A stretch of DNA of 64,000 nucleotides from Arbacia lixula. Lineage: Eukaryota; Echinodermata; Echinoidea; Arbacioida; Arbaciidae. Under the pieces are notes generated by a model, which did no database searches, was not told the origin of the DNA, and worked only from the letters and a program-made list of their open reading frames with translations. A program made the translations under genes and the position numbers. Position 1 is the stretch's first letter; each line of letters begins with the position of its first letter. The stretch is taken from positions 7,789,167 to 7,853,166 of the forward strand of contig OZ022581.1 of the NCBI GenBank assembly GCA_963669155.1, given 5' to 3'. Of the stretch, positions 45,923-59,712 are shown piece after piece.

Positions 45923-46545
45923 CAGGGGCGGTATTCCGAAAATCCACAGAGATAAAAATTTTATCTCCCCGAAGATACAATGTCCTTAAAATATTTTATC
46001 TTTGGTATTCCGAAAAACATTTTAGGAAGATTTTAACCAATATTAATGAGCGCACGCACTGCGCCCCTATCCCAGAGACAGCCAGTAATAAACTTCCTTT
46101 CATGTCTTTTGCATACATTAATACCATTAAGCTGATGGTGTGATGTCATGAAACTGAAAGGGACATTGCGCATCAATGTCTATCAGCGCGCCTTATTGCA
46201 TTTGATGCGCCCATGTGGAAAAAGTTGAATGCGCAAATTATTTTTGCACGTAATGCTATGGGCCTAGGCGCGTACGTCTGGAGATAAAATTGCTTGGGAG
46301 CAGTTTTATCTTTTATCCTAACTTTTTTTCCTAAGTGCGTTTCAGAATACCGATTTAGCTCATTTGCATAAAAATTTTTATCTCGGAGGCTCATCTACAT
46401 AAAAATTTTATCTCTAGCTCATTTGAATAAAAATTTTATCTTTTATTGTAAGTTGGCTTTTCGGAATACCAAAAGATAAAATTTTTCCTAAGTCCCTGAG
46501 ATACAATAAAATTTTTCCTAAGTTCGTTTTCGGAATACCGCCCCA
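45923..46545. mobile_element. Palindromic element with GGGGCGGTATTCCGAAAA ends
   Basis: Ends GGGGCGGTATTCCGAAAA and TTTTCGGAATACCGCCCC. Both outer thirds carry many 'agataaaatttt' repeats. Flanks read 'cca' and 'agg'. Close in its ends to 44838-45815 (GGGGYGGTATTC) but with a different interior motif. Confidence 0.7.
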
Positions 46546-46749
46546 GGTTCGCAGTTCAATCCGCTTTCATCTGATGCAAAATTCAACAGTCACTTCCATT
46601 CACAACCGGCCACATCCACTCAATAATTGGAGCGAAACAAATACACGTCTGCTCCCTAGAACAGGTCAGATCAGGTCAGGCTAATCTTCCACGTTTCGCT
46701 TTGCATGAGTGAAAATGAAAACGTGCCTAGATACTGTTTCGACAAACCT

Positions 46750-46931
46750 GGGGGGTGTTTCACCAAGCTGTTCGTAAGTTACGAACGACTTTACGAGCGA
46801 CTGGTTATCCCTTCTTGTGCTAAATGCGATATCACGCTTTGTTCATTGAGAATCTGATTTAGCACAAGAAGGGATCACCAGTCGCTCGTAAAGTCGTTCG
46901 TAACTTACGAACAGCTTGGTGAAACACCACC
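46750..46931. mobile_element. Near-perfect palindromic MITE with GGTGTTTCACCAAGCT ends
   Basis: About 75-bp arms, almost identical, holding 'gttcgtaagttacgaacgac' and 'cgctcgtaaagtcg', with a ~28-base loop. Its core 'attgagaatctgatttagca' recurs in the diverged copy at 55595-55888. Confidence 0.75.
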
Positions 46932-48159
46932 CTGCTCGTTAGGCTTCATGCTGATATAATTACAATTGTAATATTTGTTAGCATGACTGCACATACTGAA
47001 ATTATTATTGATTCACTGCTACAAAGCACTGGCATGATAGAACAAAGTCTTTTCTTGGCCAACGGTTTTACCTGCCACGTACTTTGCACATTTTCAGTGT
47101 ATGAAAGGAAAGCGGAAGCTCATCATACTGGAGGTTGCTCTTTAGAAAGTAATACGAAAAATCACATAAGCAGATAATTGCAAATTTTAGCCAAACAAGA
47201 AGGAAAGTAATGAAGACGTTATGGTCATTTACATGGATTGTGTATGCTGCTTGTCTCAACCATAGCTTTATTTTTCATTTATTCATTCTATCAAATTATC
47301 CACAAAAATAATATTTGTAAAGCAAAAAAAAAAAAAACACTAACTTTCCAATGCATCAGTTTAATTATGTGTGAACAATTTATGCACGTCTTACAAATAC
47401 TACGTTACTAGTAGTAACCCCGAAGCTTGCCCGAGGTTTATCCGACAAACAACTAACAGCTTTGACAGGGTGCATTTCACCGATAACAAGGGAATCACGA
47501 AATACAGGTTAATGTCATAAAAATAACGCGTTACTATATGAGCACGTCGAAAATTACACAAAACGGCGGATTGTTTACATTTAAAAACGTCATAACTTGT
47601 TACTTTGCTGCATGTGTCTCTTATTTGTTCACGTTTAATTAACTCTTCATTGGAGGGAAAGAGAAATGTTATAGAGAGAGAAAAAAGAGAAAGTCAGATA
47701 GATGAGGAATAAACTGACCCAAGCCGTTTCATAATTAATATGAGCCCACCTTATACACGTTTGTCTTTACTGCATTACCTAAGCATAACATATTTGTTTT
47801 CAAAGCTGCACAACATGAGTATATATAGAGCTACAGACTACAGTTTAGACACTGCCAGATTATGCATTGAAAAACACTCACAATAGTATTACATATTGTG
47901 CCAGGAATGTGGTAGTTTAGTTACACCAAGGTGACACAGTCGGATAGCCTCAGTCCGTTGTGGGAGTGCACAAGCTGTGACGGTGCAGTACGTGCTTTAA
48001 TTCAGTAGGCAAGGAATGGTTTTACAACTCATGGTACTCTGCCTAATTCCGTGTCGGCTGCCACGCCTGGGATATTTGGAACGTAATGCTGTGTATGAGC
48101 ATGGCGCTATGATATAATGATAACGCCATTGCAGTGTAAACGTTTCAGCTAGCGACGAT
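46932..48159. other. No gene seen
   Basis: AT-rich sequence without convincing coding frames; lies upstream of the putative first exon of SLC52A copy 2. Confidence 0.45.
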
Positions 48160-48297
48160 ACATACCGTTATATGCATGAGAGCTGTCTCGATCTGTGAAC
48201 AACTGTAGTCCAAGAGTGTTGTGGTTCATTCCTAAGCTATATGGATGATCCGGCGATTCAAACTTCCCTACGAAAGGCAAGCAGAGATTAAGTAAAG
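48160..48297 (+). promoter_or_regulatory. Possible non-coding first exon of SLC52A copy 2
   Basis: A strong donor 'aaag|gtaagtac' follows at 48298 and the next good acceptor on this strand before the coding exon is at 51141-51150. An untranslated exon spliced over a ~2.85-kb intron is plausible; the start is a guess and there is no transcript evidence. Confidence 0.25.
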
Positions 48298-48452
48298 GTA
48301 AGTACTCCCTTTCACGACAGATTCTCTACCACTTCTCTGATTCATCTCTTAGATTACCCCTTTGTTTCTCCCTGTCACGTTTTAGTAACAGTAATCCACA
48401 AGCAACCGCTTGTCTGGAAAGTAGAGCCGTCCACCTGTTACGTCGACTTATA

Positions 48453-49146
48453 CTAGATGTTAAACAAAACTTAACACTTTTGAAACATAATTAAAATCAC
48501 TTTCAAGTATCACATCAAGCTAAAATTGACACATTATTAAGTCAAAGGATGTCAAATTGTTAGAGACAGGTTCTGTGACATTTCATAGATTATTTTTTTT
48601 GAATAATTCTTGGAATACTTAATGATTTTTTTTTCTTTTGGACAAAATTGGATCTGAAAATGTAAACATAGCAATGGCCATTGTTCATCACGCATGCGAT
48701 ACGACAACTTATTTTCTGCCAGAAGCGTCATGCATTATATGACACTGTGATGGTAGTTGCTAGTGGATTAGTGTGATACACAATAGTTATTTTAGTGAAA
48801 GGGCTTTCTGGGGTAATTTCAATTTATAAAGAAATTTGAGGCATACACCCAGTAAGGATAGCGAGCTCCATCCTGTAAATGAATGTACAAAAACACAATA
48901 TTTATTGTGTTCTAAATTGATTACCTCATACATACACATTTTGAGGTCCAAATTTGTCCAAAAGTAAAAATCTCATTAAATATTCCAAACCAAGGATTAT
49001 TAAAAGAAAATTCATCGATGAAATGTCACACAACCTGTCTACAAACATCTGACATCCTGTGACTTTATATGATGTGTCAATTTCAGCTTGATTTGAATTG
49101 AAACTGATTTTTAATTACTTTACAAAAAAGTTCATTGAATACCTAG
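48453..49146. mobile_element. Long palindromic element, family P, copy 2
   Basis: Shares the family P arms, e.g. 'gtcaaaggatgtcaaattgt' (48540-48560) and the inner 'aatggccattgttcatcacg' (48673-48692). About 100 extra bases interrupt the right half. Non-coding. Confidence 0.6.
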
Positions 49147-49826
49147 TACAAATCGTATTACTTTGGTCTGCTTAAATATGGCTGCGTCTGAAAAAATCGT
49201 TTTGGTAGCCTTGATAACTAACAATATTCACATTTTGTGCATACATACCACAAAGCATCAACTGCAATAGCACCAAAGATTGTGAGAGGATCATCCGAAA
49301 TAAGAAAGATTTGTCAACTCTATGCATGTTACTTGAATAAAACAAAACAATTGTTTTTATTAATTATTAAGAAACGAAGTACTTGTGAAAATCCACTAGA
49401 GTAATTTTCAGCTAATCAATCGATCGACCCATTATCTACCAATCAACAAATGATATATAGCAATACAAATGGTAAGATGGAGCCGGCATGTGATTTCTTT
49501 CGTAATTTTAAACAGCAAATTTTGCACACACAAAAAAGAATGTTATATATATATCCATGACTTAAAGTACACTTTTACTGATATTTCATTGGTTTTAAAA
49601 ACATAAGTGTATTTGAGAAGCTTGTTTGCAGTATATCACATTTATCATAATTTCCATGTGAAAAGACGAAGTCGAAAAAGATCACATCATGTCAAGCCAT
49701 TCACACTCGCATGCCATACACAATATGCCCGCAATAATCCTTTGAATATTCAATCAGTTTGTGTGTATAAGGTAATTAATTCGTACATCACTAGTATGAC
49801 TAATAGACTACTTCATAATTACACCA

Positions 49827-50300
49827 TGGTCGGACATTCCACTGAATAAATACTAATAGACTGCAGACTGGGATTTGCTCACGAAGCTGTGTTGGATAAT
49901 GGAAATACATTTTACAGTGTGCCTGGAACAACAACAGAAGCAGGTGTATATGGTGGAATGTTCTTTCACTACCTTCTCAGAGTTGAATAGCTGTTGCCAT
50001 GATAATAAGTTGAATTGATCAAATATCTAATGAATTTCCTGACATGCCTGAGGTCGTTTTCTACCAGTAATAATCTGCTCATGCGCATATTGCGGCAACT
50101 TCGATCTGGCTCTTATCTTCATTGCAACACACATGTTGTTCCTAATTTACCCGTTTGATAAGTGTGACTTACTGTAGGTATTATATTGCTCGAATTGGTT
50201 GTTTATTATTATTAGGATTATTGGGAGCATTTTTGTGCGTCGGATAAAATGTATCTCTATGGGATTTATATGTATTTCTTGTGATTAAATCCCATTTGGC
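49827..50300 (+). repeat. Upstream block shared with SLC52A copy 1
   Basis: Counterpart of 13780-14230, collinear and in the same orientation; see that entry for matched segments. It lies within the putative 5' intron of SLC52A copy 2. Confidence 0.7.
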
Positions 50301-50368
50301 ATATAAATGGGCTTAAAGGGATTTGACTGGTAACCTGTGCTGTTCCGCACTCCTGATTGGTTTAATAG

Positions 50369-50591
50369 AGTACCGAAGTGGTGTCGTCATGTGATCATGT
50401 TGTCTAGACAATTGGCTCTAAACAAACTCGCTCCAGTGAGAGGTTTAGCGGTCCAATATTGTCTATTGGGCTAGTGTCGGGCATTCCCAGTTACTGTCCC
50501 CGTTGTGATCACCGCTGCTTGCTCTACCCGCATTGTTTAGAACCAGTTGTCTTGACAATAATACTCAAATGACGTCACACTTTGGTATTCT
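50369..50591. mobile_element. Palindromic MITE-like element
   Basis: Left end 'agagtaccgaagtggtgtcg' and right end its imperfect complement ('cgtcacactttggtattct'). Arms share 'gacaattggctctaaac' / 'gtttagaaccagttgtc'. Partial copy at 38645-38730. Confidence 0.6.
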
Positions 50592-51205
50592 ATGCATGTT
50601 TTGATACGAAGCTTTTCGGTAAGAACAGAAATGTCGTTCAATTGTGTTGATGCACATCGCCACCATTGGCATGAAATGTCCGCATAACAAAAGACCATGT
50701 TCATGGTGCGTTATTGTCATGCTAAGAGTCACGCTTGCATTGTCTGCAATACTCTTATGGACAGGTTCATAAACGACAAACACATTGTCTGATTGGTATA
50801 ATAGAGCTTTAGAGTGCTACGATTATGACTATGACGAGTAATCTGCATGTCATAACATCACATGCGCACTCTCCTGCTATTAATGCGTGCGTTTTGTTGA
50901 CTGACATTTTGTTTCGCAGATTATGTTTTTACTCATATTTTTGATAGCAATATCTTTTCACATGTATGCATTGATATAAAATGGGTCCTCGCGTTAGCAA
51001 CATGTAATCAAACGGGACAAAATATCATCACTTGATATTTCTGAAAGGAAAATGTTATGCTATCATTACTGGTGCATTTTAATGTTTATGACGTATACTC
51101 TGATCCATCATCGTTGATTCACGATTCAGTATTTTGAATTGTTTTTGCAGTTGTCTGGAAACACCCGACTCTTTTCGACCTGTACTGTGTCGTCATTCTT
51201 AAACG

Positions 51206-52957
51206 ATGAAGCCGAACCGGGAAGGATGCGGAAGTGCGTTTGTCACCCTGCTCGTCGTCCTGTTCGGTACGGGCTCGTGGATCACTATCGCCGGTATTTG
51301 GACCGAGGTCCCCGTTCTCATCGCGCACGGAATCCCCGAGGAATACAGGTTGAACTCATACTTAGTGGCCGTTATCAACCTGGGCTTTGTGGGAATCGTC
51401 GTGTTCTTGGCCGTGAACTTCTTTGCACCGAGGCGCTTCTACCGGCCCGAGATCCCGGCAAATTACGCCATCACCGCCTGCTCCCTGTTAGGGACGTTCC
51501 TGCTCATGTTCTTCTGGGATTCCTACTCGGTGTGGTCCGTGGACGGCCATTTGCATGCCACTGCCTTCCTGCTGCTGACACTCTGCATTTCGTTCGTAGA
51601 CATCATGTCCAATGTGACGTTCGTCGCATTCATGTCTCTCCTGAAGCCCAAGTACCTCAACTGGTTCTGGGTCGGCCAGGGCTCCAGCGCACTGATACCC
51701 GGTTTGCTGTCCTTGATACAAAACTCAGGGAGTGATATGATCTGCGTGGCAAACTACACGTTCATGACCGAGACCGTGATCGGAAACGAAACCTTCTGGC
51801 AGAACTGTACGACGTGGGAGCAAAGGGGCACGAATGAGCTCTTTGGACCTAAAGCGTTCTTCGGATGCCTCTTTGTCATAGCGGTGCTCTGTCATCTCTC
51901 GTTTATAGGCCTCAACACACTGCCCTGTGCCAAGAGCGAGTACGCGACAGACTCGGAAGAACGCCGCCTACGACACGACGCCTGCGGAGGACTGTGCGAC
52001 GGCCCCCTAGAGGACGAGGGCGAAACGCTGAACCTCACCGCACTCGAGAGCCAATATCACGCCCTCCAGTCGCCACTCGATCACGATCACGTTGACGACA
52101 CGCCGTGGGGCGATGAACAATCCCAAGGCCGAAGTCTCTCGCGATTACAGTTCGCATATCTCTACACCCTGATGTTCCTCGACTTCTTCCTGATGTACGG
52201 TATCTTCTCCTCCGTGCAGAGCTTTTCAGCCAGTGCCTACGGTCACAGGATTTACACCCTGATCGTCGCCCTACGTGAAATTGTGAAGGTAGTCGCGTTT
52301 TTCCTCTTCCTATGCAGACCCGTGTACAGTTTCCCAGTCACTGCCGTAACATTTCTTGTTGGATCAATCGCTGGGATCTATTGCTTGGCTGTTGCGATCA
52401 TGAGCCCAAACCCGCCATTCCAAGGACAGGCGATTGGAAAAGCACTAATAGTAAGTTAATGATATTTTCTCTCGTAGATGTTTTTATGATAAAAACATTA
52501 AACTTGTTTCACACACCATTCTCCGTGATAGATGTTAAATCATCATTTACAAGGTACCATAGTATTTAAAACAACAACAATTTTAAATCTTAGTTAAACA
52601 GTTTCAAAAGTTCGTACCTTGCATCATTGCTAATGGCCACTAAAACAGGTAATGAGGCTATCTATGCATTCTCGTTACGATTCTTGCACTTACTCTTTTT
52701 GCACGTAGGTGGCGGCGTGGCTGTGCGAGGGATTGTTCATGAATTACTGCAAGGCAGCCATCGCCTGGATTCTACGACACACTCCAAACAGCAGGAAGCA
52801 CATGATTGGCAGCGGGATTGTCGCCCAAATGGGCGTACTGGCAGGGGCGATACTCATGTTTCCTCTTATCAATGTCGTTCATATTTTGAAATCCACCAAC
52901 TCCCTTGATTGCCCAGACGTTCCAGTCTGTGAATCATCATTGTCAAAATTGTCATGA
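51206..52957 (+). CDS. SLC52A: SLC52-family riboflavin transporter, copy 2 (two coding exons)
   Basis: Exon 1 is 51206-52450 (415 codons, phase 0, donor GTAAGT at 52451); exon 2 is 52709-52957 (82 codons plus stop, after the acceptor 'gcacgtag'). The product is about 497 residues, somewhat longer than the ~445-470 of vertebrate SLC52A proteins. It is a plasma-membrane riboflavin transporter by family. Visible features: first membrane segment 'VLFGTGSWITIAGIWTEVPV' followed by 'GIPEEYRLNSYL', a set of hydrophobic helices, a hydrophilic central loop (about 245-310), and in exon 2 the conserved C-terminal pattern 'GVLAGAILMFPLINV'. Possible N-glycosylation sites (NYT, NET, NCT) lie at about 183-200. 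The coding exon is preceded by an acceptor at 51141-51150, so the 5' UTR is spliced. This copy keeps family motifs better than copy 1 and appears complete and functional. Confidence 0.93.
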
Positions 52958-53325
52958 TTGGGCCGTGCATCAATTAATCCCAAATTCATCGTATCAGAAA
53001 ACAATCACTGCTTTTTATTTGAAGTCCCATCCAATATTTACTCTTTGCGATCAATCATGGAGGTCCCGTGTATTGAAGAGACACACTCTATGCTCATTTA
53101 ATATCCCATTTTACTTCTCGAGTAAGAGCAGGGGGGAAACTGTTGGGGCGGAAAACAAGTGGTTCACCCCAGAAGGCTTGTAAGCCTTCAAACGGTATCA
53201 GACAAGCGTTAATGTCATGCGAAATAATAACAATCATAGTGGTACACAGTATAAGCAATTTCCGATTGATTTCTATTGCAACTTCTTTGTGTTATGGATT
53301 TTCGCTCGATAGCGAGCGTGATTTC

Positions 53326-53331
53326 AATAAA
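53326..53331 (+). terminator. Possible polyadenylation signal of SLC52A copy 2
   Basis: AATAAA about 370 bases downstream of the stop codon. AT-rich context makes chance occurrence possible. Confidence 0.35.
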
Positions 53332-54880
53332 ATCGATCTTGTGAGAGATTGCCACTCATATAGGGCTGATGGGGGGAAATATCCAAAACTATGACAGGGT
53401 GACGGAGGGGGCATCTCCTGATAGCATTTACACCCTCACCTTGATTTGGCATTGATCCAATTTTGCTAGCCGTGTTGTATAAAACATATATTGCACATTA
53501 ACAGAGCTATTTAATTTTGTACTTCAGATTATTCAGAGTATTCAAAATATTAGCCCGGCAGAAAAAAAATAATTTGCATGATTATAAAATAACATGAATA
53601 TGTCAGCAGTTTAGTACTTGCTCACAACATGAGTAGCTGGCCTGCCGGATGCTTCATGTTTGCATTTTCCTCTTTTAACACGTCGTCATTGTGAAATGAA
53701 TTTGATCACTTCGGAATCACATGTCATGTTGGTAGAGGAGTAAAATGTCGTTAACATTGGGTCATCTAATATTCAATTTCCGTTGGCTTGAGCTAGCGTG
53801 ATGCGCTATGAACATTTCGGTGTCTAGTTCCTCAATGGGCGTGTCTATTACCCCTCTAAGTGCCTCTGAGGCCTTTCTGCTACCACTAATGCATTTAGAT
53901 CCCATAGAGCAGGGCTTTGTTTGAGAGACATAGACTTAATCAAAGTCTTTATCTCTCCCCAAATACTATTGGCATGGCCAAATGCATTGAGTTATTCATA
54001 CGTCAAAGATTAGGTTCAGTATGTTAACCTCCGCATGACATCGCACGTCAGCTCAGGCCGTACGTGGTCTGCTATTTCACAGCCAAAACACAGTGGCGGA
54101 TCCAGGCGGGGGCGCATGAGGCGCCCCCCCCCCCCCCCGTTTTTTTTTTTTTAGAATCACACACTCAACATGAAGTATCCAGCAGGTCAGCTGATGTAAA
54201 TCAAGCTAAATACCAAAATGCTGAGAATTGCATACATTTATTTATTTCATGTTGTGATTATGCAAATAAGATATCTGCGCGTCTGGTAATTGAAAAAATA
54301 TGTGACTTAAAAAATAAAAAAAACTGCAATCTGCACCCCCCCCCCCCCCCCCCCCATACTGTCAAATCTGACGGTCGGTACCTCCTCTATTTGTCTAAAT
54401 ATGTATATAGATGACTGTTCACCCCACAATCGCGACAATGTGGTTATTTTATGAGGACACGTTTAAGTTAGCGGAAGTTTCCACTAAAGCCAGCGCATTC
54501 TTTCACCGGTTCAAGTACAAAAATATTCGTAAGGCTCATTGAATGACTTTAAACATGACTAAGACAGAATGGGAAGTGCAGAAAATAGTGTTGATCTCTC
54601 GCGGTTATACCCGCGCATTCAAAGACCTTCAAATCTAAGCTTGGGAGCTGAATCCGGGATGTACGTGTGTAGGCATCGTAAGATGGAATAACGTGTTCAT
54701 GGTATATTTCACGGAAGACTTGCTATCAATGGTTGCGATGTTTGTGTGCCGTCTAGCTCGCAGGATGATGAGGGGAAAGGTAAGCGAAATCATATTGAAT
54801 TGTCTTGATTATTTCCTTATCCAATAATAAACCGTTTTCGTAATGTATTCACGACCCCCTCCCCCTAACTGGGTAGCAAC
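53332..54880. other. No gene seen
   Basis: Non-coding. C-rich homopolymers at about 54124-54138 and 54336-54355 bracket an AT-rich stretch. Confidence 0.5.
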
Positions 54881-55008
54881 GCATTATTGCATTCACCTGT
54901 ATATGATGCAGTGCACTTTGAATCTTATTAGTTGCTGCTACTCGACAAACCTCGACAAGCTTTGGGGTTGCCATTAGTAACGTATTGTTTGAATGAAGTG
55001 AATAAAAT
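54881..55008. mobile_element. Fragment of the TTAA element core
   Basis: Matches about 12645-12810, e.g. 'gcagtgcactttgaatct', 'gacaagctttggggt' and 'gtaacgtattgtttgaa'. The arms are missing. Confidence 0.65.
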
Positions 55009-55594
55009 TTGCATACATAACGAAAATGGTCTATTGGGATGGGAAAGACAATTTCGTTAAAAGGGGAATGAAGCCCCTATGAATGATAAGTTAACTTGAA
55101 TAAAAACAGAGAAGTTAGAGAAACAGATAAACAAACGTATGAAGAAATTTAGAGGCACAGTAAGGAAGTTAATTGTGTTTAAAGATATTAATCAATAACC
55201 TGTGTTATATTTGCTCTCCAAGTCGAAGGTAGGATGTTCTGGATGATGTTCTGGATGTTGTCCCCTTTACGCATGACATAATGACAATTCCGTACAATAC
55301 GTCAGTTCGGACCAACAGAGTTGCCTAGGACATACAGAAGGGTTAGTAATCGGGAATTAGTGCTAGTAATCGCTTTTAAAAATATCACAACTTCCTTGTA
55401 TGTGTAAGTTTCCTCAAACTTTTCCCAATCGGTTTCTCCAATTGTTCCGCTTTTACTCAATTCATGTTCATGGTTTCATTCTCCTTTAAATGTAAGGGAT
55501 ATCAGAAGTAAAGATTGCGGGATCCATGATCACGAGTCGTTATGTCAGTCATCACGAGTCTGAATCGGTGTGAGAGGATTCCTGCCAGAGATCC
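55009..55594. other. No gene seen
   Basis: Non-coding sequence without repeats that I can recognise. Confidence 0.45.
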
Positions 55595-55888
55595 TGGGGA
55601 TGTTCCACCAAGCTAAGAACTACCTTACCATGCTTACGTGCGCGAATGATGACCTCTCCTTCTGCTAAATGAGATAAACCAATATGTTTCCTGTTTTAAC
55701 ATAGTGGTTGTTAATTTCAGACGCTTGTATTCAGACACTTGTTAACAACAAGAATTTTAATCTACAAAGATCAGATTACAACTTTAGCTGATGGGAATCA
55801 AAATCATTGAGAATCTGATTTAGCAGTAGAAATGGTAACCAGTCGTGCGTAAAAGTCAAGCTGAAGAAAAGCTTGGTGAAACACCCCT
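55595..55888. mobile_element. Palindromic element with GGGGTGTTTCACCAAGCT-type ends, second copy
   Basis: Ends GGGGATGTTCCACCAAGCT and AGCTTGGTGAAACACCCC. The interior 'attgagaatctgatttagca' matches 46846-46865. More diverged and with extra interior sequence than 46750-46931. Confidence 0.65.
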
Positions 55889-56023
55889 GGACACACAAGA
55901 ATGGGACCTAGCTGTGATCACTGCATAGCGATGCTGCCATGATTACGGGTCCCGTAACCGAGTAACCTTAAACTCTTTGAGTGTCCTGTGTGTATTGTTT
56001 CACTAGTAATGCCCATGAAGCCC

Positions 56024-56266
56024 ATACACTACAGCTCAAAGGAATTGGCATAGGGAAAGGGAAGAAAGGGAAGGACCTGCAGCTTTAAACCGCGGTATAT
56101 TTTGTCCAGTTCAGCATGAAACATGGTGCATTAGCCTAAAAAGCATCATGTTTCATGCTGAACTGGACAAAATATACCGCGGTTTAAAACTGCGGCTCCT
56201 TCCCTTTCTTCCCTTTCCCTTTCCCTTTCCCTTTCCCTCCGCCAATTCATTTGAGCTGCAGTGTAT
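56024..56266. mobile_element. Near-perfect palindrome with ~105-bp arms
   Basis: The arms meet around a loop at about 56126-56143. The inner ~50 bp ('gtccagttcagcatgaaaca' and neighbours, including 'ccgcggtatattttg') are perfectly complementary. The outer parts carry 'gggaaag' repeats expanded in the right arm (56205-56238). Ends 'tacactacagctcaaa' and 'ttgagctgcagtgta'. Probably a recent MITE. Confidence 0.75.
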
Positions 56267-57583
56267 ATGCCGTATTTTAGGGCATAAGACGGGCTAAAGT
56301 CGTAAACATTTAAATGGTGATGGTGCAATTCTTCCAGTGTACTTGTGCTATCGTGTGTTTACATGAATGACAGTAATTAAATGGGATGTAAGAATAAACC
56401 TAAAGAAGAGACGTACGTCGTAATTTATTTCTGTGTTAACGAGTGCGTGCGTGTGTTTCTATTATTTTGAAATGTATACGCCACCCTACCCCCCCCCCCC
56501 CCCTTCTCACACACAGACGTATACAGACGTATGTATACACTCATATATGCACTCACACAAATGCATACACACACTCAAATACTGTTTTTAGTAATCTTTA
56601 TTTATTCATTCTAACACAAGTATGATATAGATCATAGCCTTCAAATGAAGTATACAGTCATCGATGAATTGAAAACAAATTTACCTACTCGATGTTATAC
56701 TATCATTCCAAATTTTAAAAAAGTAAATAAGTTTATCAAAATATATTTTATTCTTGCTCATCAGCCCCACCCCATACACCTAACTAAAACTACCCTAATC
56801 GAAGTGTACAAAGACACACACACGCGCACACAAAATGTTCTAAACACCTTTTCGATGGAATATCACGAAACTAAACAACTTTTCAAGATAGTTTGAACAT
56901 ATTGTGTAGATCACCAATGCGAGATGACGTATTAACCAACGCCCAATTATATATCTCGCTTTCTAACGCTACCCCCCCCCCCCTTTCTCTCACACACACA
57001 TACACGCATACACACACACACACACACACACGCACGCACACGTATACGCATACGCACATACACGGATAATACGTCACTCATAGACGTGTCGAGCTTTATC
57101 CGTTGTTTTTCTCATAGTGTTCCTTATAACGCTCATCTGTTTGCGAGCGAGAGAACTGAGCAAGATCCTTTTTTAAAAATTATACTTTTCTTAGGTTGCG
57201 ATAATCGAAGTTTGTACACCTCGAGTGTACAAATAGTGAAAAGTTACAGTTTCTTTTGCCGTTGTGCGTACTGTTATTATTAATGTTTTTTCGACCAAAC
57301 AGCTCTAGAAATGTAGGGGGAGAAAAACATCATAATCGTCAATTTATTTCAGACATAACATAATTCATTACTTCATTAAAATTGCGAGGCATGCTCTAAG
57401 GAGTTAAATCGCCCACGTCACGACGGCACATACTCATCGAGACCAACCTATTTCGGAGGAGCACTTTATCATCCAAATAACATGCACATTCAACTTTGCA
57501 AGAGGGGCACTTTCGTTGGCCTGGCACAGGAGGGGGTTGCTACCTCCCATCAGATATTGTCAGGGGAAATGTCGTGGATCGAC
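56267..57583. other. No gene seen; C run and CA microsatellites
   Basis: C homopolymer 56490-56504, CA-rich stretches 56505-56575 and 56990-57062. No credible coding frame. Confidence 0.55.
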
Positions 57584-57850
57584 AGGTGTAAAAACACAAT
57601 GGTCATTGTTGTGTTCAAAATAAATTATCTGATACACACAACTTCTGAGGTCCAAATTTGTCAAAAAGTGAAAATCTTATTAAATATTCCAAAGTTTATA
57701 ACAAGAATAATCATTGATGAAATGTCACGAAACCTGCTTCGAAAAAGAACACCCTTTGACGTTATTGTGTGTCAATTTCAGCTTGTTGCGACTTGTTATT
57801 TTTTTTACAATCATTTGCTAAGATTTAAGAGGTATGTTTAACACCTAGAA
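57584..57850. mobile_element. Family P palindrome, single right arm
   Basis: Begins 'caggtgtaaaaacacaatgg' and ends at 'ttaacacctagaa', matching the right arm of 38006-38595. Confidence 0.6.
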
Positions 57851-59210
<1,360 letters not shown>

Positions 59211-59298
59211 TGTGTGCGTATGTGTAATATGCGGGGTAATATGTACCTGATAGAGGTAAAGTTTCGGCACATTTGTTTGGGTAGGCAGTGTACAAGCA

Positions 59299-59401
59299 CC
59301 CTTAACCCTACCCCTCCCCAAACACCCCCACCCCTCACCCAAACACCTCCACCCCTCTCCAAACACCCCGCCCCTCCCCAAACACTCCCACCCCTCCCCA
59401 A
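59299..59401. repeat. C-rich/G-rich minisatellite
   Basis: Degenerate repeats of the type 'cacccctccccaaacac'. The minus strand has many runs of three or more G and could form G-quadruplexes. Confidence 0.75.
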
Positions 59402-59712
59402 ATTAACCCCAATATAGAAAGCTGGTTACACTACTGTCAGAGATTTGAGTGTCCAAGAGGGCAGCAATGAGAGAGAGGAAGTGAACGAGAGCAAAGAAAT
59501 GTAAGTGCGTAACTCAAACTGCAGGAAGGAACAGTTTAGACAATTTCATGATTAATATGACAACGCCATCGAAAGCAAATGAGGTGTTTCCGGTAGGCGG
59601 ACATGAACAGCCCACTTGAGTGCAAACTAAGTGTAACCGATGCAGTAACACATTACAGTCAAACCTGCTTTAGTGGCCACATGTATACAAAGAGCGCCTG
59701 CTTTCAAAGACC
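59402..59712. other. No gene seen
   Basis: Non-coding sequence upstream of the sulfotransferase gene; any promoter or untranslated exon could lie here but none is evident. Confidence 0.4.

Noticed and set aside
54091..54138. Motif 'cagtggcggatccaggcggg' resembling the tip of hAT-type elements
   Set aside because: No matching inverted end or target duplication was found nearby.
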